Notes under the pieces: generated by a model
Seen by the model: only the letters and a program-made list of their open reading frames with translations
Told to the model about the DNA's origin: nothing
Database searches by the model: none
Shown: one piece after another, positions 16,297 through 25,116 of the stretch
Layout of the letters: each line of letters begins with the position of its first letter
How positions within the stretch are numbered: position 1 is the first letter of the stretch
Assembly (NCBI RefSeq): GCF_016741935.1
Contig: NZ_JAERRG010000003.1
Span: 488,565 to 552,564 of the forward strand
Length of the DNA: 64,000 bases
Source: Streptomyces endocoffeicus
Lineage (GTDB): Bacteria; Actinomycetota; Actinomycetes; Streptomycetales; Streptomycetaceae
Reading direction: 5' to 3'
Translations under genes and position numbers: made by a program

Positions 16297-19200
16297 ATGC
16301 ACGACGACCGCCACGCCGTGGAAGAGCGCATCGCGAAGTTCATCGCCGAGCGCCTGCGCCCGGCGCTCTACAGCGATCGCCTCCCGCTGGAGGTCGCCGC
16401 CTGGCACATCCCGGGGGAGCCGGTGCCGGTGGCCGACGCGCTGCGCGCCGAGTACCGGCCGTTCATCACCGGCGGCAGCTGGGGCGGCCCGTGGTCGACC
16501 ACCTGGTTCCGGACCACCGCGACGGTCCCCGAGCGCTGGGCGGGCCGCCGCGTGGAGGCGCTGTTCGACCTCGGCTTCGACCTCTCCCGGGGACCCGGCG
16601 GCCAGGCCGAGGGCCTGGTCCACACCGCCGACGGCACCCCGCTGGAGGGCCTGCACCCCCACCACCGCTCGGTGCCGCTGACCACTCGCGCCGCCGGCGG
16701 CGAGAGCGTGTGCCTGCTGGTCGAGGCCGCGGCCAATCCGCCCATCGCCGGCAGCGCGGGCATCGGCACCCACTACGGCCACCGGCTCACCGCGGGCGAG
16801 GACGACCTGTACCGGCTGCGCCGCGCCGATCTCGTGGTGCGCGAGGAGGACGTCTGGCAGCTCCTGCACGACATGGAGGTGCTGGATGAGCTGATGCGCG
16901 AACTGCCCGTCGGGCTGCCGCGCCGCCACGAGATCCTGCGCGCCCTCCAGCGGGCCGTGGACTGCGTGCCCCCGCGCCGGGTCGCCGCGGCCGCCGCGGC
17001 GGCCCGCGAGATCCTGCGCCCGGTCCTGGACCGGCGCGCCCACGACTCCGCGCACACCATCGCCGCCGTGGGACACGCGCATATCGACTCCGCGTGGTTG
17101 TGGCCGCTGCGCGAGACCGTGCGCAAGTGCGCGCGCACGTTCTCCAGCATGGCCGCGCTGGCCGAGGAGTACCCCGAGCTGGTCTTCGCCTGCTCCTCCG
17201 CGCAGCAATACGCGTGGATGCGCGACCACCAGCCGTACGTCTTCGAGCGGATCAAGAAGGCCGTGGCCGACGGCAATTGGGTGCCGGTGGGCGGCATGTG
17301 GGTCGAGGCCGACGGCAATCTGCCCGGCGGTGAGGCCCTGGCGCGCCAGCTGGTCCACGGCCGCCGCTTCTTCTCCCAGGAGCTCGGCGTGGAGACCGAC
17401 GGCGTCTGGCTGCCGGACTCCTTCGGCTACACCGCCGCGTATCCGCAGCTGGCCGCGCTCGCGGGCGCCCGCTGGTTCCTCACCCAGAAGCTGTCGTGGA
17501 ACGAGACCAACAAGCTGCCCCACCACACCTTCTGGTGGGAGGGGATCGACGGCACCCGGATCTTCACCCACTTCCCGCCCGTGGACACCTGCGACGCCAC
17601 CCTGTCCGGCACCGAACTGGCCCACGCCGTGGCCAGCTACGCCGACAAGGGCGCGGGCACCCGCTCCCTGGCCCCCTTCGGCTTCGGCGACGGCGGGGGA
17701 GGGCCCACCCGCGAGATGCTGGAGAAGGCCCGGCGCCTGGCCGACCTCGAGGGCTCCCCACGCGTCAGGGTCCAGACGCCGTCCGAGTTCTTCCGCGAGG
17801 CCCGCGAGGAGTACCCCGACGCGCCGGTGTGGCGCGGCGAGCTGTATCTGGAGACCCACCGCGGCACCTACACCAGCCAGGCCCGCACCAAGCGCGGCAA
17901 CCGGCGCGGCGAGGCGCTGCTGCGCGAGGCCGAGCTGTGGGCGGCGACCGCCGCCGTCCGCACCGGCGAGCCCTATCCGTACGAGGCGCTCGACGCGCTG
18001 TGGAAGCAGGTGCTGCTCCACCAGTTCCACGACATCCTCCCCGGCACCTCCATCTCCTGGGTCCATCAGCAGGCCGAGCAGACCTACCGCGCCATCCACC
18101 GCGGCCTGGAGCGGATCGTGGCCCGCGCCGCCGGGCCCCCGGACCCCGCCAAACCGCTCGCCGTGCTCAACGCCGCTCCGCACGCGCGGCGCGAGGTGGT
18201 CCTCCTCGACACACCGCCCGCCACCGGCGGCCGGACGCAGAAGCTGTCCGACGGCCGGTACGCGGTGTTCGCCCAGGCCCCCGCGCTCGGTGCCGCCGTC
18301 CTCGGCACCGACACCGCCGATGGGCCACGGGTCACCGCCCGGCCCGCCGAGGGAGGCGGATACGTCCTGGACAACGGCGCGCTGACGGTCCGTATCGACG
18401 CCGACGGGCTGGTCCGGTCCGCGTACGACCACGCGTCCCGCAGGGAGGCCATCGCGCCCGGTGGCACCGGGAATCTGCTGCGGCTGCACCCGGACGATCC
18501 GGTGCGCTGGAGCGCCTGGAACCTGGACGCCCAGTACCGCGACGTCCACCGCGACCTGGACACCGCCACCGCCGTCCACCTCGACGACGAGGGCCCGCTG
18601 CTGGCCCGTGTCCGCGTGGCGCGCACCACCGGCCGGTCCGTGGTCGTGCAGCACCTCGCCCTGGCCGCGGGCAGCCGGATCCTGGAGGTCGACACGGACA
18701 TCGACTGGCGGGAGGAGGACACCGTCCTCAAGGCCGCGTGGCCCCTGGACGTCCACGCCGAACGGGTGGCGTCCGAGATCCAGTTCGGCCATGTCGAGCG
18801 GCCCACCCACGAGAACACCAGCTGGGACGCCGCCCGCTTCGAGGCGTGGGCGCACCGCTGGATCCACGTCGGCGAACACGGCTGGGGCGCGGCCCTGCTC
18901 ACCGACTCCACCTACGGGCACGACGTCAGCCGCCGCACCCGCGAGGACGGCGGAACCACCACGACCCTCCGGCTCACCCTGCTGCGCGGCCCCCACAGCC
19001 CCGACCCGCACGCCGACCGGGGCCGGCACCGCTTCCGCTACGCGCTGTGCCCCGGCGCTGACATCGGCGACGCCGTGGCCGGGGGGTACGCCTTCAGCCT
19101 TCCGCTGCGCCCGGCCGCCACCCGGCTCGCCGGACCGCCGCTGGTCACCGTGGGCGATCCGGGCGTCGTGGTGGAGGCGGTCAAGCTCGCCGACGACCGC

Positions 19201-19407
19201 TCCGGCGATGTCGTGGTCCGGCTCTACGAGTCGCGAGGGGGCCGAATCCGTACCACCCTCGCCGCCGGGTTCGCCGTCGAGCGGGTCCGGGTGACCGACC
19301 TCCTGGAGAACCCCACCGGCGAACTGGCGCACAGGGACGGGTTGGTGGACCTCGAGTTGCGCCCGTTCCAGATCCTGACCCTCCGGCTGGCGCGCGGGGC
19401 GTCGTGA
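16297..19407 (+). CDS. GH38 alpha-mannosidase
   Basis: The 1036-residue protein has the full GH38 layout. The zinc-binding start is GHAHIDSAWLWP (His260, His262 and Asp264) and the catalytic nucleophile is Asp374 in LPDSFGY. A three-helix bundle includes HQFHDILPGTSI, followed by C-terminal beta domains. It cleaves alpha-linked mannose by a retaining mechanism. No signal peptide is seen, so it should act in the cytoplasm on imported oligosaccharides. The ATG at 16297 follows GGAGG at a 10-base spacing. Its TGA overlaps the GTG of the fusion regulator, so the two are translationally coupled. Confidence 0.93.
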   Translation: MHDDRHAVEERIAKFIAERLRPALYSDRLPLEVAAWHIPGEPVPVADALRAEYRPFITGGSWGGPWSTTWFRTTATVPERWAGRRVEALFDLGFDLSRGPGGQAEGLVHTADGTPLEGLHPHHRSVPLTTRAAGGESVCLLVEAAANPPIAGSAGIGTHYGHRLTAGEDDLYRLRRADLVVREEDVWQLLHDMEVLDELMRELPVGLPRRHEILRALQRAVDCVPPRRVAAAAAAAREILRPVLDRRAHDSAHTIAAVGHAHIDSAWLWPLRETVRKCARTFSSMAALAEEYPELVFACSSAQQYAWMRDHQPYVFERIKKAVADGNWVPVGGMWVEADGNLPGGEALARQLVHGRRFFSQELGVETDGVWLPDSFGYTAAYPQLAALAGARWFLTQKLSWNETNKLPHHTFWWEGIDGTRIFTHFPPVDTCDATLSGTELAHAVASYADKGAGTRSLAPFGFGDGGGGPTREMLEKARRLADLEGSPRVRVQTPSEFFREAREEYPDAPVWRGELYLETHRGTYTSQARTKRGNRRGEALLREAELWAATAAVRTGEPYPYEALDALWKQVLLHQFHDILPGTSISWVHQQAEQTYRAIHRGLERIVARAAGPPDPAKPLAVLNAAPHARREVVLLDTPPATGGRTQKLSDGRYAVFAQAPALGAAVLGTDTADGPRVTARPAEGGGYVLDNGALTVRIDADGLVRSAYDHASRREAIAPGGTGNLLRLHPDDPVRWSAWNLDAQYRDVHRDLDTATAVHLDDEGPLLARVRVARTTGRSVVVQHLALAAGSRILEVDTDIDWREEDTVLKAAWPLDVHAERVASEIQFGHVERPTHENTSWDAARFEAWAHRWIHVGEHGWGAALLTDSTYGHDVSRRTREDGGTTTTLRLTLLRGPHSPDPHADRGRHRFRYALCPGADIGDAVAGGYAFSLPLRPAATRLAGPPLVTVGDPGVVVEAVKLADDRSGDVVVRLYESRGGRIRTTLAAGFAVERVRVTDLLENPTGELAHRDGLVDLELRPFQILTLRLARGAS

Positions 19408-21635
19408 GCCCGCCCTACCAGGAAGTGGACGCCACGGGTCTGCCCGAGGAGGACCGCGGGGTGCTGCGGCGGTGGGTGGCGGAGGGCGGTCCGCGCGCCG
19501 TCCGCGCCGCCGTCGTCCTCCTCGCCGCCCAGGGGCTGCGCAACGCCGAGATCGCCCGGCGGCTCGATGTCTCCCGGCAGACCGTGGGCCACTGGCGGCA
19601 GCGGTTCGACGCCTCCGGCATGGCGGGTCTGCGGGAGCGCCCCCGCCCCGGGCGGCCCGCCATCATCGACGAGGCCGAGGTCATCACCCGTACGGTCCTG
19701 GCGCCCGACGGCGGCGGCGCCTCCCGCGCGGTCGCCCGCGAACTCGGCTACAGCCACGCGGCCGTGGCCGCGATCCGCCGGCGCTGGCGGGTGACACCCG
19801 GCAACGCCACCGTCCCCGTGGTGCCCACCCGCCCCCCGCTCCCGGAGGCCGAGGTGTGGGTGCTCGGCCTGTACCTGGACACCCACCGCGCGCTGCTGCT
19901 CGTGGGCACCCGCCCGGCCGCCCCTGAGCGGCGCCGGGGCGGCTCGCCCGGCGCGGATGTCATCGCCGCGGTGGACGCGGCGGTGGAGGCCGCGCTGAAG
20001 GTCCCGCCGTCCCCGGCGCCGGATCCGCCGCGTGGCCAGGACCGGCTGGCCGGGTATCTGGGCGAGGCCCGGCGCCGCCACCCGGGCGCCTCCCTGCACG
20101 CCATCACCCTGTGGGACACCGGGAAGGGCGGGCCGCCGCCCGAGCGGCGCGCCGGAGTGGTCCACCACGCCCTTCCGGCGCGCACCACCTGGCGCACCTT
20201 CCTCCGCGCCATGGTCGGCCTGGACTGCACCCGGCACCCGGAGTCCTCGCACCGCGTCTACCTCGACCTGGCCGCCGCCCTCAGGGCTTACGCGGCCCGG
20301 CCCGGCGCCGACCGCGGGCGGCCGCCCGTGCGCTGGCTCCGGGAGCCCATCGCCACCCATTTCACCGGCGCCTCCCGGGCCGGTGGCGACCAGCGCCGGG
20401 AGTCCTGGGGCGGCGCCAACCAGATCGACCTCGGCTCGTTCAACGAGTGCGTGGTCATCGAGGCGGTACGGCTGGCCGGGACCATCACCCGCGGCGAGAT
20501 CTCCCACCGCACCGGTCTCACCCAGCAGTCGGTCTCCCGGATCTGCCGCTCGCTGCTGCGGCGCGGCATCCTGGTGGAGGACGACCGGCGGCAGGCCACC
20601 TCCGGCAAGCCGCGCACACCCGTGCGGCTGCGCGGCGACGCCGGACACGCGCTGGGCATCCATGTCGACCCCGAGGTGCTGACGGCGGTCGTGGTGGACC
20701 TGGACGGCGCCATTGTGCGCAGCCGTACGGAACCCGTCGCGCAGACCGCGAGCCCGGACCAACTCGTGGACCACGTCGCCCGGTTGGGCCGCGGAGTGCT
20801 GGACGCCGCGGGTGGCGCGGTGCGGCCCGGCGGGTTCCTCGGCATCGGCGTGGCCACGCCCGGTCCCGTGGACGTGGCCTCCGGCACCGTCCTCGACCCG
20901 CCGCTGCTGTCGGTGTGGCGGGATGTGCCGCTGCTCTACATGCTCAAGGACCGCTTCCGCTGCCCCATCGTCATGGAGAAGGACTCCTCGGCCGCGGCCA
21001 TCGGCGAGCGGTGGATCGGACGGAATCGGCGCGCCCGCGACTTCGTGTACTTGTACCTGGGCACCGGGGTCGGCGCCGGGCTGTTCCTCAACGGCGACAT
21101 CCACCGCGGGATCAGCGCCAACGCGGGGGAGTTCGGCCAGTTGTGCGCCGTCGCCCTGGAACGGGTGGGCGCGGACGGCAGACCGGAGATCCTGCCCGAG
21201 TGCAATCCGCCGGTGTCCATCCCCGGCACGGCCGCCCGGCTCGGCATGGCCCTCGGCCCGCGCGCCGCTCACGATCCGCGCGAGGCCCACCGGGCGGTGA
21301 GCGCGGCGGCGGGGGCCGGTGACCCGGTGGCCGAGCAGGCCGTGCGCCACGTCGCCGGGGCCATCGGCAGGGGAGCGCTGTCCCTGGTGGACCTGCTGGA
21401 CATCGATCTGATCGTGCTCGGCGGGCCGTTCTTCACGGACGGGGTCGCCGACCTCTACACGGACGAGATCTCCCGTATCGTCAACGACTTCCCGACCGCC
21501 AGACGACTGCGCCGCGTCGATGTCGAACGGTCCGTGCTCAGCCGCGAGGCCGCCGCCGTCGGCGCCGCGTCGACCATCTTCCACGCCACGTTCACCCCGC
21601 GGCTGGCGGGCCGTCCCGCGCCCACGAGGCGGTGA
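19404..21635 (+). CDS. IS630-transposase/ROK fusion regulator
   Basis: The 743-residue protein joins two families. Residues 1-320 match an IS630-type transposase: a helix-turn-helix (AEIARRLDVSRQTVGHWRQRF), a linker GLRERPRPGRP, a second HTH, then a degraded DDE domain. The segment VLGLYLDTHRALLLV aligns with the first catalytic strand but lacks its Asp-Glu-Lys, and ASLHAITLWDTGKG replaces the Asp-Asn strand. Residues about 339-410 are a second winged HTH (ISHRTGLTQQSVSRICRSLL). Residues 414-735 form a ROK sugar-kinase fold with LGTGVGAGLF, but the usual CxCGxxGC zinc motif is replaced. The GTG overlaps the mannosidase stop. It is probably a sugar-responsive regulator of the locus. Confidence 0.8.
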   Translation: MSPPYQEVDATGLPEEDRGVLRRWVAEGGPRAVRAAVVLLAAQGLRNAEIARRLDVSRQTVGHWRQRFDASGMAGLRERPRPGRPAIIDEAEVITRTVLAPDGGGASRAVARELGYSHAAVAAIRRRWRVTPGNATVPVVPTRPPLPEAEVWVLGLYLDTHRALLLVGTRPAAPERRRGGSPGADVIAAVDAAVEAALKVPPSPAPDPPRGQDRLAGYLGEARRRHPGASLHAITLWDTGKGGPPPERRAGVVHHALPARTTWRTFLRAMVGLDCTRHPESSHRVYLDLAAALRAYAARPGADRGRPPVRWLREPIATHFTGASRAGGDQRRESWGGANQIDLGSFNECVVIEAVRLAGTITRGEISHRTGLTQQSVSRICRSLLRRGILVEDDRRQATSGKPRTPVRLRGDAGHALGIHVDPEVLTAVVVDLDGAIVRSRTEPVAQTASPDQLVDHVARLGRGVLDAAGGAVRPGGFLGIGVATPGPVDVASGTVLDPPLLSVWRDVPLLYMLKDRFRCPIVMEKDSSAAAIGERWIGRNRRARDFVYLYLGTGVGAGLFLNGDIHRGISANAGEFGQLCAVALERVGADGRPEILPECNPPVSIPGTAARLGMALGPRAAHDPREAHRAVSAAAGAGDPVAEQAVRHVAGAIGRGALSLVDLLDIDLIVLGGPFFTDGVADLYTDEISRIVNDFPTARRLRRVDVERSVLSREAAAVGAASTIFHATFTPRLAGRPAPTRR

Positions 21636-21668
21636 ACGGATGACCGGGAACAGGATTTTGTCAACGGG

Positions 21669-21678
21669 CTTTGCAAAG
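21669..21678. promoter_or_regulatory. Palindrome before the ThuA-fucosidase pair
   Basis: CTTTGCAAAG is a perfect 10-bp palindrome in the 190-bp leader between the fusion regulator and the ThuA gene. It lies in a locally AT-rich stretch and is a candidate operator. Nothing else in this leader was recognised. Confidence 0.35.
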
Positions 21679-21825
21679 TGGGGCCGACTCGGTACGGTCC
21701 CCTTACGCTCAACGGACGCGGCCCATCCTCTCACCGACGCTCGCATCCGTGCGGCGCCCCAGGCGCGACGGCGCGCGCTGTGCCCAACCCCCTTTGAGAA
21801 TCACACTTCTCCCCGGAGGTTCCCC

Positions 21826-22650
21826 GTGCACAGGAAACGTCCCGACCTGCCCAGCCCCGGCCCTGACCTGCCCACCCCCGGCCCCGCCCGGCGCCGCTCC
21901 GTGATGAAGGCAGCGGCCGGCGCCGTCCTGATCACCGCGGCGAACGCGCCCGCGTGGGCCGCACCCGTCCGCAGACGGCCGAAGGCGGGCCGGGTGCTGG
22001 TGTTCTCCAAGACGGCGGGCTTCCGCCACGACTCCATCCCCGATGGCATCGCCGCCATCCGGCAACTGGGCACCCAGGCCGGGTTCGCCGTCGACGCCAC
22101 CGAGGACGCCGCCGCCTTCACCCCCGGCAACCTCGCCCGCTACGCCGCCGTGGTCTTCCTGTCCACGACCGGCGACGTCCTCGACACGGGCCGGCAGACG
22201 GCCTTCGAGGGTTATATCGCGGCGGGCGGCGGCTACGCGGGGGTGCACGCCGCCGCCGACACCGAGTACGACTGGCCGTTCTACGGCGGCCTGTGCGGTG
22301 CGTGGTTCCAGTCCCATCCGGCGATCCAGCGGGCCACGGTGAAGGTCGAGGACCACGCCCACCCGGCGACGGCCCACCTCGGAAACACCTGGGTCCGCAC
22401 CGACGAGTGGTACAACTACCGCACCAACCCCCGGGGTACGGCCACCGTGCACGTGCTCGCCGCGCTGGACGAGTCCTCGTACGGCGGCGGCACCATGAAC
22501 GGCGATCACCCCATCAGCTGGTACCAGGCGTACAAGGGCGGCCGGGCCTTCTACACCGGCCTCGGCCACACCAAGGAGTCCTACGCCGAGCCCGCCTTCC
22601 GGCAGCACCTCCTCGGCGGCATCAGCTACGCCATGGGCGTGGCCAAGTGA
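21826..22650 (+). CDS. Secreted ThuA-domain protein
   Basis: The 274-residue protein has a signal peptide with a twin-arginine-like RRRSVMK and a short hydrophobic core ending at AWA. The rest is a ThuA (trehalose-utilisation) domain: VLVFSKTAGFRHDSI, VVFLSTTGDVL, GGGYAGVHAAADTEYDW and FYTGLGHTKESY. The fold resembles class I glutamine amidotransferases, and its role in carbohydrate metabolism is poorly defined. The GTG at 21826 follows GGAGG. Its stop overlaps the GTG of the fucosidase, which indicates coupled translation. Confidence 0.87.
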   Translation: MHRKRPDLPSPGPDLPTPGPARRRSVMKAAAGAVLITAANAPAWAAPVRRRPKAGRVLVFSKTAGFRHDSIPDGIAAIRQLGTQAGFAVDATEDAAAFTPGNLARYAAVVFLSTTGDVLDTGRQTAFEGYIAAGGGYAGVHAAADTEYDWPFYGGLCGAWFQSHPAIQRATVKVEDHAHPATAHLGNTWVRTDEWYNYRTNPRGTATVHVLAALDESSYGGGTMNGDHPISWYQAYKGGRAFYTGLGHTKESYAEPAFRQHLLGGISYAMGVAK

Positions 22651-25064
22651 CCCCTGACGTGCCGCGCCGGCGGTTCATGGCCCTCGCCGCCACGACCACC
22701 ACGGGCCTCGCGGCCACCGGCCTGCCCGCCGGGGCCGCCCACGCCGCGCGGCACGGCGGCCACCAGGCGGCGGACCGGCCGCTGGCGCTGTGGTACCGCG
22801 CGCCCGCCGCCGACTGGCTGAGCGCCCTGCCGCTGGGCAACGGGCGGCTCGGCGCGATGGTGTTCGGGGGCACCGAGACCGAGCGGCTGCAGCTCAACGC
22901 GGACACCCTCTGGGCGGGCGGGCCGCACGAATACGACAACCACAAGGGGCTGGCCGCCCTGCCCCGCATCCGGCAGCTCGTCTTCGACGGCAAGTGGCCC
23001 GAGGCCGAGACGCTGATCAACTCCGACTTCCTCGGCGTGCCCGGTGGCCAGGCCCAGTACCAGACCGTCGGCAGCCTGCTCCTGAGGCTGCCGACGGGCG
23101 GCACGGTGTCCGGCTACCGGCGGGAGCTGGACCTGGACTCGGCGATCGCCACCACCACCTACACCCGCGACGGTGTGACGTTCACCCGTGAGGCGTTCGC
23201 CAGTGCTCCCGACCGTGTCATCGTCGTCCGGCTGTCCGCTTCGAAGAAGGGCGCCCTGTCCTTCGACGCCACGTTCGACAGCCCGCTGCACACCTCCCTG
23301 TCCTCGCCCGACCCGCTCACCGCCGCGCTCGACGGGACCGGAGACGCCACCGGCGGGGTGGACGGCGCGGTGGGATTCCGCGCGCTCGTGCGGGTGCTCG
23401 CCGAGGGCGGTACCACCACCAGCGCGGGCGGGACCGTCACCGTCCGGGGCGCCGACGCGGCCACCGTCCTGGTGGCCATCGGCACCACCTATGTGAACTG
23501 GGAGAACGCCCATGGCGACGCGGCGGGCCGGGCGGCGGGGGACCTCAACCCGGCGGCGAACCGCCCGTACGGACAGCTGCGCGGCCGCCATGTCGAGGAC
23601 CACCGCGCGCTGTTCCGCCGTACCGCGCTGGACGTGGGCACCAGCGACGCGGCGGCCCTGCCCACCGACGAGCGCGTCGCCCGCTTCGCCTCCGGCGGCG
23701 ATCCGCAACTGGTCGAGCTGCACTTCCAGTACGGCCGCTATCTGCTCATCGCCGCGTCCCGCCCCGGCACCCAGCCGGCCAACCTCCAGGGCATCTGGAA
23801 CGACCTGACGAGCCCGCCCTGGGGCTCGAAGTACACCATCAACATCAATACGGAGATGAACTACTGGCCGGCCGCCCCCGCCAACCTCCTGGAGTGCTGG
23901 GAGCCGGTCTTCGCCCTGCTCGACGAGCTGGCAGTCGCCGGGCGGTCCACGGCGCGCACCCAGTACGGCGCGGACGGCTGGGTCACCCACCACAACACCG
24001 ACGCCTGGCGCGGCACCGCGCCCGTGGACGGCGCCTTCTGGGGCATGTGGCCGATGGGCGGCGCATGGCTGTCCATGGCCATCTGGGAGCACTACCGGTA
24101 CACCCGCGACACGGCGAAACTGCGGGCGCGCTACCCCGTCCTCAAGGGCGCCGCCCAGTTCTTCCTCGACGCGCTGGTGACCGACCCGGCCACGGGCGCG
24201 CTCGTCACCTGCCCCTCCGTCTCCCCCGAGAACGCCCATCACGGCGGGGGCGGCGGCTCGCTGTGCGCCGGGCCGACGATGGACACGCAACTGCTGCGCG
24301 ACCTGTTCGGCGCCGTGGCGTCGGCCGCCGACCTCCTCGGCACCGACGCCGCCTTCCGGGACCGGGTGCTCGCCGCGCGCGGACGGCTCGCCCCCATGAA
24401 GGTCGGCGCGCGGGGCCAGCTCCAGGAGTGGCAGCAGGACTGGGACGCGGGCGCCCCCGAGCAGCAGCACCGCCATGTCTCCCATCTGTACGGGCTGCAT
24501 CCGAGCAACCAGATCAGCCGGACGCGCACCCCGGACCTCTTCACCGCGGCGCGCACCACCCTCGTACAGCGCGGTGACGCGGGGACCGGATGGTCGCTCG
24601 CCTGGAAGATCAACTTCTGGGCGCGGCTCCAGGAGGGGGACCGCTCCTACAAGCTGCTCACCGATCTGCTCACCCCCGAGCGCACCGCCCCCAACCTCTT
24701 CGACCTGCATCCGCCGTTCCAGATCGACGGCAACTTCGGCGCCTGCGCCGGAGTGACCGAATGGCTGCTGCAGAGCCAGCACGACGAACTGCACCTGCTG
24801 CCCGCCCTCCCGCCGCATCTGCCGGACGGCAGCGTGCGGGGCCTGCTGGCGCGGGGCGGATTCGAGGTGGACGTCAGCTGGCGGGGCGGAGCGCTGAGCG
24901 AGGCGCGGCTGGTGGCCCGGGCCGGCGGGCCGACCCGGCTGCGTACGGCGAAGGCCGTGCGGGTGACCTCCGGGGACGCACCCGTCGCCACCACCCGGCC
25001 GGAGCCGGGCGTCACGGCCTTCACCGCGAACGCGGGCGCCACCTATGTGGTCCGTCCCGCTTGA
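22647..25064 (+). CDS. Secreted GH95 alpha-L-fucosidase
   Basis: The 805-residue protein carries a Tat signal (PRRRFMALAATTTTGLAATG) and a complete GH95 catalytic protein beginning at PLALWYRAPAADW. Features expected from characterised GH95 enzymes are present: the Asn pair in NINTEMNYWP (about residues 399-408), the probable acid Glu528 in SVSPEN, and Asp694 in FQIDGNFG. GH95 enzymes invert alpha-L-fucosides; some act on alpha-L-galactosides. The GTG at 22647 overlaps the ThuA stop. Export contrasts with the cytoplasmic mannosidase, which suggests stepwise trimming of a fucosylated or mannosylated glycan. Confidence 0.92.
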   Translation: MTPDVPRRRFMALAATTTTGLAATGLPAGAAHAARHGGHQAADRPLALWYRAPAADWLSALPLGNGRLGAMVFGGTETERLQLNADTLWAGGPHEYDNHKGLAALPRIRQLVFDGKWPEAETLINSDFLGVPGGQAQYQTVGSLLLRLPTGGTVSGYRRELDLDSAIATTTYTRDGVTFTREAFASAPDRVIVVRLSASKKGALSFDATFDSPLHTSLSSPDPLTAALDGTGDATGGVDGAVGFRALVRVLAEGGTTTSAGGTVTVRGADAATVLVAIGTTYVNWENAHGDAAGRAAGDLNPAANRPYGQLRGRHVEDHRALFRRTALDVGTSDAAALPTDERVARFASGGDPQLVELHFQYGRYLLIAASRPGTQPANLQGIWNDLTSPPWGSKYTININTEMNYWPAAPANLLECWEPVFALLDELAVAGRSTARTQYGADGWVTHHNTDAWRGTAPVDGAFWGMWPMGGAWLSMAIWEHYRYTRDTAKLRARYPVLKGAAQFFLDALVTDPATGALVTCPSVSPENAHHGGGGGSLCAGPTMDTQLLRDLFGAVASAADLLGTDAAFRDRVLAARGRLAPMKVGARGQLQEWQQDWDAGAPEQQHRHVSHLYGLHPSNQISRTRTPDLFTAARTTLVQRGDAGTGWSLAWKINFWARLQEGDRSYKLLTDLLTPERTAPNLFDLHPPFQIDGNFGACAGVTEWLLQSQHDELHLLPALPPHLPDGSVRGLLARGGFEVDVSWRGGALSEARLVARAGGPTRLRTAKAVRVTSGDAPVATTRPEPGVTAFTANAGATYVVRPA

Positions 25065-25116
25065 GCGTGGGCTCGGCTGCCGGTGGCCGGCTTCCGGGCG
25101 TCGAGGCGGATGTCCA

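Noticed and set aside
16237..19332. A 1031-codon open frame on the minus strand
   Set aside because: It is antisense to the GH38 gene and its protein has only GC-rich composition without family motifs. The sense frame has clear catalytic motifs.
19404..20380. An active IS630 insertion sequence
   Set aside because: The catalytic residues are missing, no terminal inverted repeats or TA duplications were seen, and the frame continues into the ROK domain.
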